From Phycisphaerae bacterium (GTDB lineage: Bacteria; Planctomycetota; Phycisphaerae; Sedimentisphaerales; Anaerobacaceae), in contig JADHXR010000048.1 in NCBI GenBank assembly GCA_016782865.1, positions 1-45,954 of the forward strand: DNA of 45,954 bases, given 5' to 3'. Under the pieces are notes generated by a model. It was not told the DNA's origin. It ran no database searches and was given only the letters and a program-made list of their open reading frames with translations. Shown piece by piece: positions 15,259 to 24,874 of this stretch. The translations under genes and the position numbers were made by a program. Within the stretch, counting starts at the first letter, position 1; each line of letters opens with the position of its first letter.

Positions 15259-17490
15259 ATGTGTAAGAGATTGATTTGTCTAATTTTTGTTGTTGTGGTG
15301 CTGGCCCTGGCCGGCAATGCCGTGGCTCAGCTCGACCCGGCTGCTGTCTCCAACGGTCACGTCTACCTGTTCGAGAATGTCGGGGCCGATGTACCGGATG
15401 ATTCGGCCAACAGCCACACGGCCAATCTTATTGGAAGCCCACAGGTCGTGGACGGCCTCAGGGGCAAGGCGTTGCAGTTTAACGGGACCAGTGACGGCGT
15501 TCATATCCCGGACTCAACGATGATCAACCTCAGCACTAACCAGAACCGCACGGTCGTTGCATTGTTCAATTGCGCCGATGTGACGAAATCTGAGAAACAG
15601 GTGGTGTATGACGAAGGCGGCACCACCCGTGGGCTCGCCATATACGTCCATGAAGGTCTGGTCTATGCCGGAGGATGGAACCTGAGCGATTATACCCCGG
15701 AATGGACGGGTACGTTTATCTCTGCGCCGGTCAGTTCCAATGCATGGTATGCCGTTGCTGTGGTCGTCCGAGACGCCGGGGCGGCCCAGGAAGACGACAA
15801 GTTCGAGATGTGGATGGGCGGAGTATTGATCGGCACTGGGCCCGGCGGTCAATTGCAGAGCCGCTCGAATGACTGCGGCATCGGGTACGCCAATTCACAA
15901 TCGAAATTTCATGACGGTAATTTTACGGGCGGCGGCAGTTACTTCGAGGGCATAATTGACGAGGTTTGGATATTCGATGGCGCGGCGCTTACAATAGCAG
16001 AGTTGGGTGGTTTTGCTGGCAAGCCATGGCCTTATGCTTTCGGCCCCACTCCGGCCGATGGCGAATACCTCAACAACACATGGGGAACGCTTCTCTGGGC
16101 TCCAGGCGCTTTTGCCGTCACTCACGACGTGTACGCTGGTGAGAGTTTCGATGACGTCAGCAGCGGTGCCGCGGACACGTTCATAGGCAACCAGGCCTCT
16201 TCGGATCTCATTGTCGGCTTCCCGGGATATCCGTTCCCCACAGGGCTTGTCCCCGGTACGACTTACTACTGGCGCGTCGATGAGGTCAACGATAGTGAGC
16301 CAAACAGCCCGTGGAAAGGCGACGTCTGGCGCTTCACGGTGCCGCCGAAGACAGCTTATGCCCCCGTGCCGGCCGACGGCGGCGAGTCCGTGGCTGTGGA
16401 CGCCGAGCTCAGCTGGACAGGAGGCTTCGGCGCAAAACTGCACACGGTCTACTTCGGCGACAACTTTGATGAAATAAGCAATGCTGCCGGAGGGGCTCTA
16501 TTGGCTGACGCCACTTTCACTCCGCCCGGCCCGCTCGAATTGGCCAAGACCTACTACTGGCGCGTTGACGAGTTCGATCCCCCCTTCACGCACAAGGGCG
16601 AGGTCTGGAGCTTCACAACCGAGGGCACCGCGGCCGACCCGTACCCGGCTAAGGGTGCTGTCGATGTATCGCCGACGCCGATTTTGAGATGGGCTCCGGG
16701 AACCTTTGCCGCTTCGCATGAGGTGTATTTCGGCGCGGATGCAGATGCCGTGAAGAATGCCGGCAAGACTTCGCCCGAGTACAAGGCAAGCAAGGCACTC
16801 GGCGAGGAGACTTATGACGCCCGCAGACTTGAACTGGAGACGACTTACTACTGGCGGATTGATGAAGTCAACAGCACCAATCCGGGCAGTCCGTGGATCG
16901 GGAATCTCTGGAGCTTTACGACAGGTGACTTCCTCGTTGTGGATGATTTCGAATCCTACAATGACATCGATCCCCCTGATCCCGTGAGCAACACAATATA
17001 CTCCAGTTGGATAGACGGCTACGGAATCCTGACAAACGGGGCGATCACATCCAATGATTTGCCTCCTTACGCCGAGCAGACCGTTGTTCACGGCGGCGCT
17101 CAGTCGATGGAGTATCTCTACGACACGAATTTTATGATTTCTGAGTCAACCCTGACGCTGATTTACCCGCGTGATTGGACCGAGGAAGGTGTCACCAGGC
17201 TCAGCCTCTGGATCAGAGGCAGCTCGGCCAATGCCGCTGATCGGGTATTTGTCGCTGCCGGCGGCACAGCCGTTGTCTACCACGACGACCCCGCTGCAAC
17301 CCAGCTTCCCGGCTGGAACGAGTGGGTAATCGACCTGACGGCGTTTGCCGGCGTGAACCTTACCAATGTCAGTACAATTACAATTGGTATCGGGACCAAG
17401 AATAGTCTTGTAGCCGGCGGCCCAGGGACCATGTACTTCGATGACATCAGGTTGCTTAAGCCTGCTCCAGAACCGGAGCCACAACCGTAG
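15259..17490 (+). CDS. LamG array gene A: exported LamG / Fn3-like x3 / jelly-roll protein
   Basis: 743 residues. The signal peptide has the form MCKRLICL followed by a hydrophobic core and AVAQ (to about residue 24). Residues 27-250 form a LamG/concanavalin-like domain with VYLFENV at the start and GSYFEGIIDEVWIFD at the end. Three Fn3-like repeats follow (about 258-362, 363-455, 457-554), each with TYYWRVDE or TYYWRIDE and ending in VWRF, VWSF or LWSF. Residues 555-735 look like a jelly-roll carbohydrate-binding domain (VVDDFESY ... SLWIRGS ... WNEWVIDL ... MYFDDIRLLK). A PAPEPEPQP tail ends the protein; there is no PEP-CTERM motif. Likely a secreted or surface glycan-binding protein. Its LamG part is closest to gene D, while its third repeat and jelly-roll are almost identical to gene E, which suggests mosaic descent. 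Only 33 bases separate it from gene B. Confidence 0.8.
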   Translation: MCKRLICLIFVVVVLALAGNAVAQLDPAAVSNGHVYLFENVGADVPDDSANSHTANLIGSPQVVDGLRGKALQFNGTSDGVHIPDSTMINLSTNQNRTVVALFNCADVTKSEKQVVYDEGGTTRGLAIYVHEGLVYAGGWNLSDYTPEWTGTFISAPVSSNAWYAVAVVVRDAGAAQEDDKFEMWMGGVLIGTGPGGQLQSRSNDCGIGYANSQSKFHDGNFTGGGSYFEGIIDEVWIFDGAALTIAELGGFAGKPWPYAFGPTPADGEYLNNTWGTLLWAPGAFAVTHDVYAGESFDDVSSGAADTFIGNQASSDLIVGFPGYPFPTGLVPGTTYYWRVDEVNDSEPNSPWKGDVWRFTVPPKTAYAPVPADGGESVAVDAELSWTGGFGAKLHTVYFGDNFDEISNAAGGALLADATFTPPGPLELAKTYYWRVDEFDPPFTHKGEVWSFTTEGTAADPYPAKGAVDVSPTPILRWAPGTFAASHEVYFGADADAVKNAGKTSPEYKASKALGEETYDARRLELETTYYWRIDEVNSTNPGSPWIGNLWSFTTGDFLVVDDFESYNDIDPPDPVSNTIYSSWIDGYGILTNGAITSNDLPPYAEQTVVHGGAQSMEYLYDTNFMISESTLTLIYPRDWTEEGVTRLSLWIRGSSANAADRVFVAAGGTAVVYHDDPAATQLPGWNEWVIDLTAFAGVNLTNVSTITIGIGTKNSLVAGGPGTMYFDDIRLLKPAPEPEPQP

Positions 17491-17523
17491 GCTTTAGTTA
17501 ATTCGATTGAAAGGATAGCTGTT

Positions 17524-20500
17524 ATGTGTAAGAGATTGATTTGTCTAATTTCCTTTGTCCTGGTGCTGGCTTTGACCGGCAGCGCCTCGGCCGACCTGGT
17601 GGCGCACTGGTCGCTCGACAACGACGCCGCGGACTCGGTTGGGAGCCTTAACTGGACCCTCAACGGTGGTGCCGGATACTCAACGGACGCCAAGGAGGGC
17701 AGTCATTCACTGATGTTTGGACGGAACGGGCGCCTACCTTTCCCAGACGGCGGTGGGGCCCCTGCTGGTGGAATTTAGCACCAAGACGGTCGCGCTTTGG
17801 TTCAAGGCCGACAGCGACAGCGGCACAGGTGTGATTTTCGATGAGGGCGGCACGACAAGGGGCTTGACGATTCGCGTCAATGACGGCAATATCGAGGCTG
17901 CGGTGCGTGACGCCAGCACCCAGGCGACGGTTTCAAGCAGCTTTGCCCCCGGCGCGTGGACGCACGTAGCCACCACGTTCGACAGTGGCTTGTTCAAGCT
18001 ATACGTGCACGGGGCAGAGCAAGACTCAGTCACGGCCGGTTTTACCTCGTCGACCCAGCACAGCAACGACGCCGGGCTTGGCGGTCGCGCGGCTCAGGAT
18101 GCTTTCGGAAACACCGCTACGGGTGATTACTTTGGCGGTCTGATAGATGATGTGCGGATATATGACAATGCCTTATCTGCCGGCGAGATAGCGGAATTTG
18201 CGGGAGGCTACCCGCAGTCCTACAACCCCACGCCGGGCGACGGCGCTATCTATGCGAGTACATGGGCCAACCTTGCCTGGACGGGGGGAACTTTTGCCGT
18301 CTCGCACGATGTATACTTTGGAACGACTCTTAACGACGTCAACGATGGCGCCGAGGGGACCTTTGTTGGCAATACGGCGTCCACTTTCCAGATAGTGGGT
18401 TTTCCCGGTTTCCCGGTCGCCGAAGGGCTCGCACCCGGCACGACATATTACTGGCGCGTCGATGAGGTCAACGGCGCCGATCCCAACAGCCCCTGGAGGG
18501 GCGACGTCTGGAGCTTCATGGTTCCACCGAGGACGGCTTACAACGCTGACCCGCTGGATGGCATTAAGTTCATAACTCCGGATGTGACCTTCAGTTGGAC
18601 GAGCGGTTTCGGCGCAAAGCTGCACAATGTCTATCTCGGCGAGAGTTTTGACGATGTCAACAGTGCCACGGGAGCTCTGCTGCTGACGGATCCGTTCTTT
18701 ACTCCCGGCACGCTCGAATTCGATAAGACCTATTATTGGCGCGTCGACGAGTTTGATGGGTTTGCCACGCATAGAGGTGACGTCTGGACTCTCACGACCA
18801 GGCCCGACATACCCGTGACCGATGATCCCAATCTTGTTGCCTGGTGGACGTTCGACGAAGGCATAGGCACGGCTGCCCTCGACTGGTCCGGTCACGGCAA
18901 CCACGGCGAACTCTTCGGGACCGAATGGACCAGGGCGAATTGGCTCGACGACAGCGACGGCGCCTTAAGTTTTGCCGACGACGGATTCGTGGCGATTGAC
19001 AACATCAACTACAGCGGCGGCGGCCGTACCGAGGTCACAGTGTGCGCCTGGATCCGTACGAGCGACCCGAGCGGCCAGTATATCCTTTCGTTTGACCGCA
19101 ACGAGTACTACCGCCTCGAGATCGCCGGTAACGGCGGCGGCCCCGGCCAGATCGGCTGGGACGTCATGACGATGAATGGCGGCGTTGAACAGCAGATTGA
19201 CTATGGAAGTGTCACGCGCGTGGATGACGGACTCTGGCACCACGTCGCCGGTGTGTTCGACCGCGGCAGAGCGACGATCTTCATCGATGGTATCCCGGAA
19301 CGTTCAGCCGTCGGAGGTCCGACCTACGGAATCGGAGACCTTGTTCGCTTCGGCTTCATTGGTGCTAACTCCGAAGCCACTGCGTTCAACGGCACGAGGG
19401 GGAGCGGGACGGGGATTACCGGAGATCTCGGTGATTTGCACATCTACGACAAGGCCCTGACCCAGGAGGAAATCCTGGCGCTGATGCGGGGCGATCCTCT
19501 TGTGGCTTGGGATTTGAGGCCCACCAACGGCAGGATCACAGAAATCGACGACGTCACCTCGCTTAGTTGGAGGCCGGGCGACGGGGCACCGCAGCATGAC
19601 GTCTATTTCGGCAGCGATGCCGATGCAGTCGCCGGCGCCGATGCTTCCGATACGGCCGGTGCGTATCGCGGCCGCCAGAGCTCAACGGTCTATACACCTC
19701 CTGAAGGGTTCGATTGGGGCCAGAGCTATTACTGGCGCGTCGACGAGTTCAATGCCGATGGAACCATTGCCACAGGAAGAATCCGGACGATCAACGTAGC
19801 TGACTATCTCGTCGTGGAGGGTTTCGAGGATTACAACGATTATCCACCCGATGAGATATGGAATACATGGATCGACGGATACGCAACCCCTATGACGAAC
19901 GGCGCCCTTGTTGGTCATCCCGATCCTCTTGACTTTGTTGCGGGCGAGCATTACGTCGAGACCGGGATCGTTCAGAGCGGGCGCCAGTCGATGCCTCTCT
20001 ACTTCGACACCAACTTCAAGTCCTCGGAGGCAGCCAGAACGTTTGTCCCGGCCGGCGACTGGACCGGCCACGGGGTTGAAGAGCTGTCGCTCTGGTACTT
20101 CGGCGATCCGTGCAATGTTGCCGAGCAGATGTATGTGGCCGTTACCGGCGGCGCCTCGGCTGTTGTTTACAACGATGACCCGAACCTTATAACGGACACC
20201 TGGACACAATGGATCATTCCCCTGCAAACGCTCACCGACCAGGGCGTGAATCTGGCAAATGTCACCCGCATCGCTCTCGGCTTCGGCACCAGAGGCAATA
20301 CATCAACGCCCGGCAGTTCAGGCGTGGTGTTCTTCGACGAGATCCGGCTGCGCCGAACCCCGGTCCCACCGGTCATCACGGTCACTCCACTCGGCAGCCT
20401 GGAGGCTGAAAGGGATCCCGCGAATGCGGATACGCTGACCGCGGTACTCAAGATCAACGGCACTGATGCAAGCGTTTTGATCGTGGGGACGACAACGACT

Positions 20501-20881
20501 GATTTTGAGAAGTTTGCAGACCATCCGGCGGCGGATGCCGATAACCTGGATCTGACCACCTATGGGAGCCTGGATGATTCGACGGTCATACAGACGGTGT
20601 TTGCTCAGCCGGTGACCACCATCTTCATGATGGAAAGAGGCGCCAACGACAGCGGCTTCTTCCAGGCCCTCGATGCCCACGGCAATCCAGCCGGTGAGAT
20701 GGTTGCATTCACAGCGGCGGACTTCCAGCTTCCAGATGCGGGCTTGAAGATCGTCGACCAGGACGCCGGCGGCATCGCGATTGAATCCGATGTGCCGATT
20801 AGTGGTCTTCTGATCCTGCCACCCGAGGGCGGCGTTCACGGCATTGATCCTGCGAGCATCTCGGCTATCCCGGCCCCATAG
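17524..20881 (+). pseudogene. LamG array gene B: two-LamG protein interrupted by a frameshift
   Basis: The frame starting at ATG 17524 (AAGGAT 7-8 bases upstream) runs MCKRLICLISF ... EGSHSLMF and then leaves the LamG pattern; the next frame takes over at about 17720 with DGTGAYLSQ. Removing one G of the GG at 17719-17720 restores one protein of 1118 residues. Reconstructed order: signal peptide; LamG 1 (about 25-225); two Fn3-like repeats; LamG 2 (about 435-655, from LVAWWTFDEG to LMRGDP); one Fn3-like repeat (SYYWRVDEFN); jelly-roll (about 759-945); and an extra C-terminal domain (about 949-1118) not found in the other four paralogues. The gene has no promoter of its own and probably shares gene A's transcript. 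The shift is either a sequencing or assembly error or a real inactivation; only 65 residues would be made correctly if real. Confidence 0.75.
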
Positions 20882-20973
20882 TCTGCAGGAGGCTGTTTTC
20901 GGTCAGGTTTCCAGCCGTGCAGGCGGATTCCCGGCCGAAAGTGATTAACAAGACCTGCGTCCGAAACTTTCGG

Positions 20974-21010
20974 CGCGGGCCTGGACTGATTAGTACGGTA
21001 CGGGCCCCGC
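20974..21010 (+). terminator. Terminator-like hairpin after gene B
   Basis: GCGCGGGCCTGGAC pairs imperfectly with GTACGGGCCCCGC around the loop TGATTAGTACG. The same hairpin with the same loop word TGATTAG recurs after genes C and D. No long T-run follows. Confidence 0.5.
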
Positions 21011-21044
21011 TTGGTCCGTTGGGCGTGCAGTCTGGAGGATTTTC

Positions 21045-21074
21045 TTGACAGAAAGACGGTCAATGTGGTAAACG
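21045..21074 (+). promoter_or_regulatory. LamG-cassette promoter 2 (gene C)
   Basis: TTGACA (21045-21050), an 18-base spacer, and TAAACG (21069-21074). The spacer is identical to that of gene E (28484-28501). Confidence 0.65.
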
Positions 21075-21080
21075 TAGGGA

Positions 21081-21201
21081 TAGCGAAGCTTGCAGCCGCT
21101 CAGGAGTTGCTTTGGGTGAAAATGAAGTGGGTTCACGTGAAAGCAAGATCATTATCGATCATTTCAACTTAACTCTTCTTTATTCATGAAGGAGGACTGT
21201 T
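21081..21201 (+). promoter_or_regulatory. Conserved leader of LamG gene C
   Basis: Starts with GCGAAGCTTGCAGCCGCTC, contains ATCATTATCGATC and TTCAACTTAACT blocks, and ends with GAAGGAGGACTGTT before the ATG. The distance from -10 to ATG is 127 bases, against 124, 126 and 127 in the other three. Confidence 0.5.
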
Positions 21202-24200
21202 ATGTGTAAGAAACCGATCTATCTAGTCTCCCTTGTTGTGGTGCTGAGTGCGATAGGCAGTGCATCGGCCGACCTCGTGGCTCACTGGAGGCTCGATGAG
21301 ACATCCGGCGCCACCGCCTACGACTCAAGTGGCAATGGAAACGACGGCACCCTTAACGGCAATCCACAGTGGGAGGCTGGTATGATAGGCGGTGCGCTGC
21401 ATCTCAACGGGTCATCGGACTACGTTCGAATCCCTTTCAGCGAAAGCCTGAGAGTCCTCAACCGCGGTGATTTCACGCTCACCCTGTGGCTCAACGCGGA
21501 TGCAATTGACAAAAAGCACATAGTATTCCAGCAGATGGATTTGAATGGACTGGGCAGATCGTGGCTTACCATTGGCAATGGCAATGCCGACAACGCCATT
21601 AGGACATATGTTGGTGGTGCATGGACAGTATCAGGGTTCGTCATAGAAGCCGGAGAATGGTATCACGCTGCGGTGGTTGTAACCGAAGGCGGAGGCGCCG
21701 ACAGCATTCAGGTGTATGTGAACGGTGAGCCGCAGGGAAATCCCCGCCAGGACAGTATGGAAGACTGCGAGGGGGGACTTCCTTATCGGTTGCAGCAAGA
21801 CTTTCGGTACCTTCACGGAAGGCTTAGTTGACGACGTGCGAATCTACAGCCAAGCGATGGCAGAGGAAGACCTTCAGGTTGTGATGGCAGGGGTTGAAGG
21901 GGGATTTCCCCTGGCTATGCGTCCTGCTCCGGCAGATGGTTCCCAATACGAACAGACCTGGGCGAGTCTGAGGTGGACGCCGGGTGATTGGGCCGTTTCT
22001 CACGACTTGTATTTTGGGACCGCCTTCGCCGATGTCAACGAGGGCGCCGAGGGGACTCTTGTTGGCAATCTGGCGATCGCCCAACAGGTCGTCGGATTCC
22101 CCGGCTTTCCCGCTCCACAGGGCCTGGAGCCCGGCACGACCTACTACTGGCGCGTTGACGAGGTCAACGACGCCGATCCTAATAGCCCCTGGAAGGGCAA
22201 CGTGTGGAGCTTCTGGATTCCCCCCAAAAGTGGATACGATCCAATTCCGGCTGATGGGGGAAGATTCGCAGACCCGAACGTAGATCTGAGCTGGACAGCC
22301 GGCTTGAGGGCGGTAATGGAGGCCGTGTACTTTGGAACTGATGCTGACGAGGTAGCCAATGCGGCAGGTGCTCCTCCGGTCACGGGGCCGACCTTTGATC
22401 CGGGTACCCTGGCCTGGGATACCACGCACTACTGGCGTGTGGACACGTTCGATGGCTTGGAGTGGACCAAGGGCGAGGTTTGGAGCTTCCAGACCAAGCC
22501 TGACATCCCCATCGCCGATCCGGATCTGCTCTGCTGGTGGATGGTGGACGAGGGCCAGGGGACGGTCGTGCTCGACTGGTCGGGCCATGGAAATGAAGGT
22601 ACGATCACAGGCGAGCCCCAGTGGGTGGATGGATTTGACGGAAGAGCTTTGAATTTCAACGGGGCTGGCGATGACGTGACGGCAAACTTCACCGCTGTTT
22701 CCTGGCCGGCCTGGACGATGGCCGTGTGGTGCAAGTCCGACGAACTCGGGCAAGACAACAACAGCTCCATGTTTGCTACCTCTCAAGGCACCGGCGGTGG
22801 GTTCCAGTTCTCTTATGATCCGGACAACAACTACCGGTACCACTCCGACATCGACTTCAACCTGGGACGGGCTACGACAGCCTGGGTCCATCTTGCTGTC
22901 AGCTATGACGGCACCATCGCAAGGGGCTACTACAACGGCGAGTTTGTCGGCACCTTCACACCGTCTTCGGACGATTTGACTCACAGCAAGCTTGCCATCG
23001 GCGTCAACAGGGCCGTAGACAACTGGTTCGACGGTTCGGTTGACGAGTTGCGCGTCTACACCAAAGCGCTGACGCAGGAAGAAATCGAGCTTGCCATGCG
23101 GATCGATCCGCTGCTTGCCTGGAATTCGCATCCCATGAACGGCGCGACGCCGGACATCGATAATGCTACGCCTCTGAGCTGGTCGCGCGGCGACAGTGCA
23201 TCCAGCCATGAGGTTTACCTCGGGCTCGACAAAAATGCCGTTGCCAATGCCGACACATCCGATACGGCAGGCATATACAGAGGCCGTCAGAACGGCACGA
23301 GCTATACTCCGCCCGAGGGCGTTGAGTGGGGCGGCGGGCCTTACTACTGGCGCGTCGATGAAAACAATACCGACGGCACGGTCACCAAGGGCAGAGTCTG
23401 GAGCTTCACGGTAGCCGACTTTATTCTCATTGAGGACTTCGAGAGCTACGACGCCAACGACAACCAGATATGGTTTTCATGGCATGACGGGCTTGGTTTT
23501 GGCTCGCCCGGCACCGGCGATTTCTTTGCTGGCAACGGTAGCGGGGCGGCTGTGGGTGACGAAAATACCGCTTCATTTACCGAGGAAACCATCGTTCACG
23601 GAGGTTTTCACTCAATGCCGCTGTTCTATGACAACAACAAGCAGGGCTTCGCAAAGTATTCGGAGACGGACTTGACGATAGTTTCACCGCGCGACTGGAC
23701 CAAACACGGGGTCAGCGTGCTGTCGCTGCGGTTCAGAGGCAACCCCGCATCCGTGGGCAGCTTCACGGAAGGACCGGTCGGCACGTTTACGATGACCGGC
23801 TCCGGCGCCGATATTACAGGACCGGCTGACGAGTTCCACTATGCCTACAAGATGCTTACCGGCCCAGGCACAATTGTGGCGACGGTCGATAGCGTCGAGA
23901 ACACCAACGCCTGGGCCAAGGCCGGCGTTATGATCCGTGAGACGCTTGACGCGGATTCGGCACACGCAATGGCGTTTGTCACGCCGGCTCAGGGTGTTGT
24001 CTTCGAGTATCGTCTTGCTGCGGGCCAGGACAACGTCGGCGCAGCGGCACAGGAAACCGGTATTACGGCTCCGCACTGGGTGAAACTGGAGCGTGACGCA
24101 GCCGGCAACTTTACCGCTTCTCATTCGACCAACGGCTCTTCCTGGACGCCCATACAGAGTTCTATTCCACAGAATATCTCGATGGCCTCCACGGTCTACA

Positions 24201-24595
24201 TAGGTTTGGCGCTGACAAGCCACAGCGCTTCGCAGACGTGCGAGGCGAGGTTCTCGAACGTCTCGGTCACCGGGACGGTCGGCCCGACGTGGACGAACCA
24301 GGATATCGGCATCGTCAGCAACGCAGCCGAGCCGCTCTACGTGGCACTGTCCAGCAGCAACGGCACAACTGCGACGGTGGTCCATGACGATGCCAACGCA
24401 TCTGTGACGGACGTCTGGACCGAGTGGCCTATCGAGCTGAGCAAGTTTGCCGATCTGGGCGTGGACCTGACCAATGTCGACAAGATCGCCATCGGACTGG
24501 GTACTCAGGGCAACACGACGGTGCCGGGCGGTTCGGGGACGCTGTTCATCGACGACATCCGACTGCTAAGACCGGCTCCACAACCGCAGCCATGA
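21202..24595 (+). pseudogene. LamG array gene C: two-LamG protein interrupted at a G6 tract
   Basis: The first frame (MCKKPIYLVSLVVVLSAIGS ... NPRQDSMEDCEGG) fails right after a run of six G at 21771-21776. With five G the protein continues as EGDFLIGCSKTFGTFTEGLV and reads through to 24595, giving 1130 residues. Order: signal peptide; LamG 1 (about 25-230, starting LVAHWRLDETSG); two Fn3-like repeats; LamG 2 (about 442-636); one Fn3-like repeat (PYYWRVDENN); a jelly-roll domain from about 737. That jelly-roll is split by a domain of about 180 residues (853-1033, with WAKAGVMIRETLDADSAH), also present in gene D. Ends in PAPQPQP. The homopolymer makes sequencing error or slipped-strand (phase) variation both possible. 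Own promoter at 21045. Confidence 0.75.
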
Positions 24596-24650
24596 GCCGG
24601 GATTAGGTCGATAGTCTGAATTGACTGTCGATGCAGATTTGTACTGACTC

Positions 24651-24683
24651 GGGGCCTGTACTGATTAGTTCGGTACGGGCCCC
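24651..24683 (+). terminator. Terminator-like hairpin after gene C
   Basis: GGGGCCTGTAC (24651-24661) pairs with GTACGGGCCCC (24673-24683) with one mismatch, around the loop TGATTAGTTCG. No T-run follows (GCTTCGCC). Confidence 0.55.
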
Positions 24684-24718
24684 GCTTCGCCTGTCGAGGC
24701 ATTATCCGGAGAATTTTC

Positions 24719-24748
24719 TTGACAGAAAGATGGGCAATGTGGTAAAAA
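24719..24748 (+). promoter_or_regulatory. LamG-cassette promoter 3 (gene D)
   Basis: TTGACA (24719-24724), an 18-base spacer, and TAAAAA (24743-24748), 36 bases after the gene C hairpin. Confidence 0.65.
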
Positions 24749-24755
24749 TGGAGTA

Positions 24756-24874
24756 GTGAAGCTTGCGATTGCTCTGAGACTACTCTGTGTTGGAAGAGGT
24801 GAATTCGATTGAACGGTGAAATCATTGTCGGTCTTTTCAAGTCAACTTAACTTTTTTTGAGAAGGAGGACTGTC
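24756..24874 (+). promoter_or_regulatory. Conserved leader of LamG gene D
   Basis: Begins GTGAAGCTTGCGATTGCTC and keeps the AAGAGGTGAATTC, ATCATTGTCGGTC, TCAACTTAACTTTT and GAAGGAGGACTGTC blocks. It is closest in sequence to the gene A leader in the middle part. Confidence 0.5.

Larger units (their letters stand above)
24596..24748 (+). repeat. Inter-gene spacer repeat, copy 1
   Basis: Nearly identical to 28355-28507: both begin GGGATTAGGTCGATAGTCT, contain GTCGATGCAGATTTGTACT, the GGGGCC hairpin, GAGGCATTATCCGGAGAATT, and the promoter. This marks a segmental duplication covering stop codon, terminator and promoter. Confidence 0.75.

Noticed and set aside
15259..15330. Lipoprotein signal suggested by the Cys residues in MCKRLICL
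   Set aside because: The cysteines lie before the hydrophobic core, not at its end, so there is no lipobox.
17440..17490. PEP-CTERM sorting signal suggested by the PAPEPEPQP tail
   Set aside because: No hydrophobic helix and no basic cluster follow; the protein stops right after the tail.
21824..23209. 461-aa open frame antisense to LamG gene C
   Set aside because: No motif or start signal; the sense strand encodes the LamG and Fn3-like domains.
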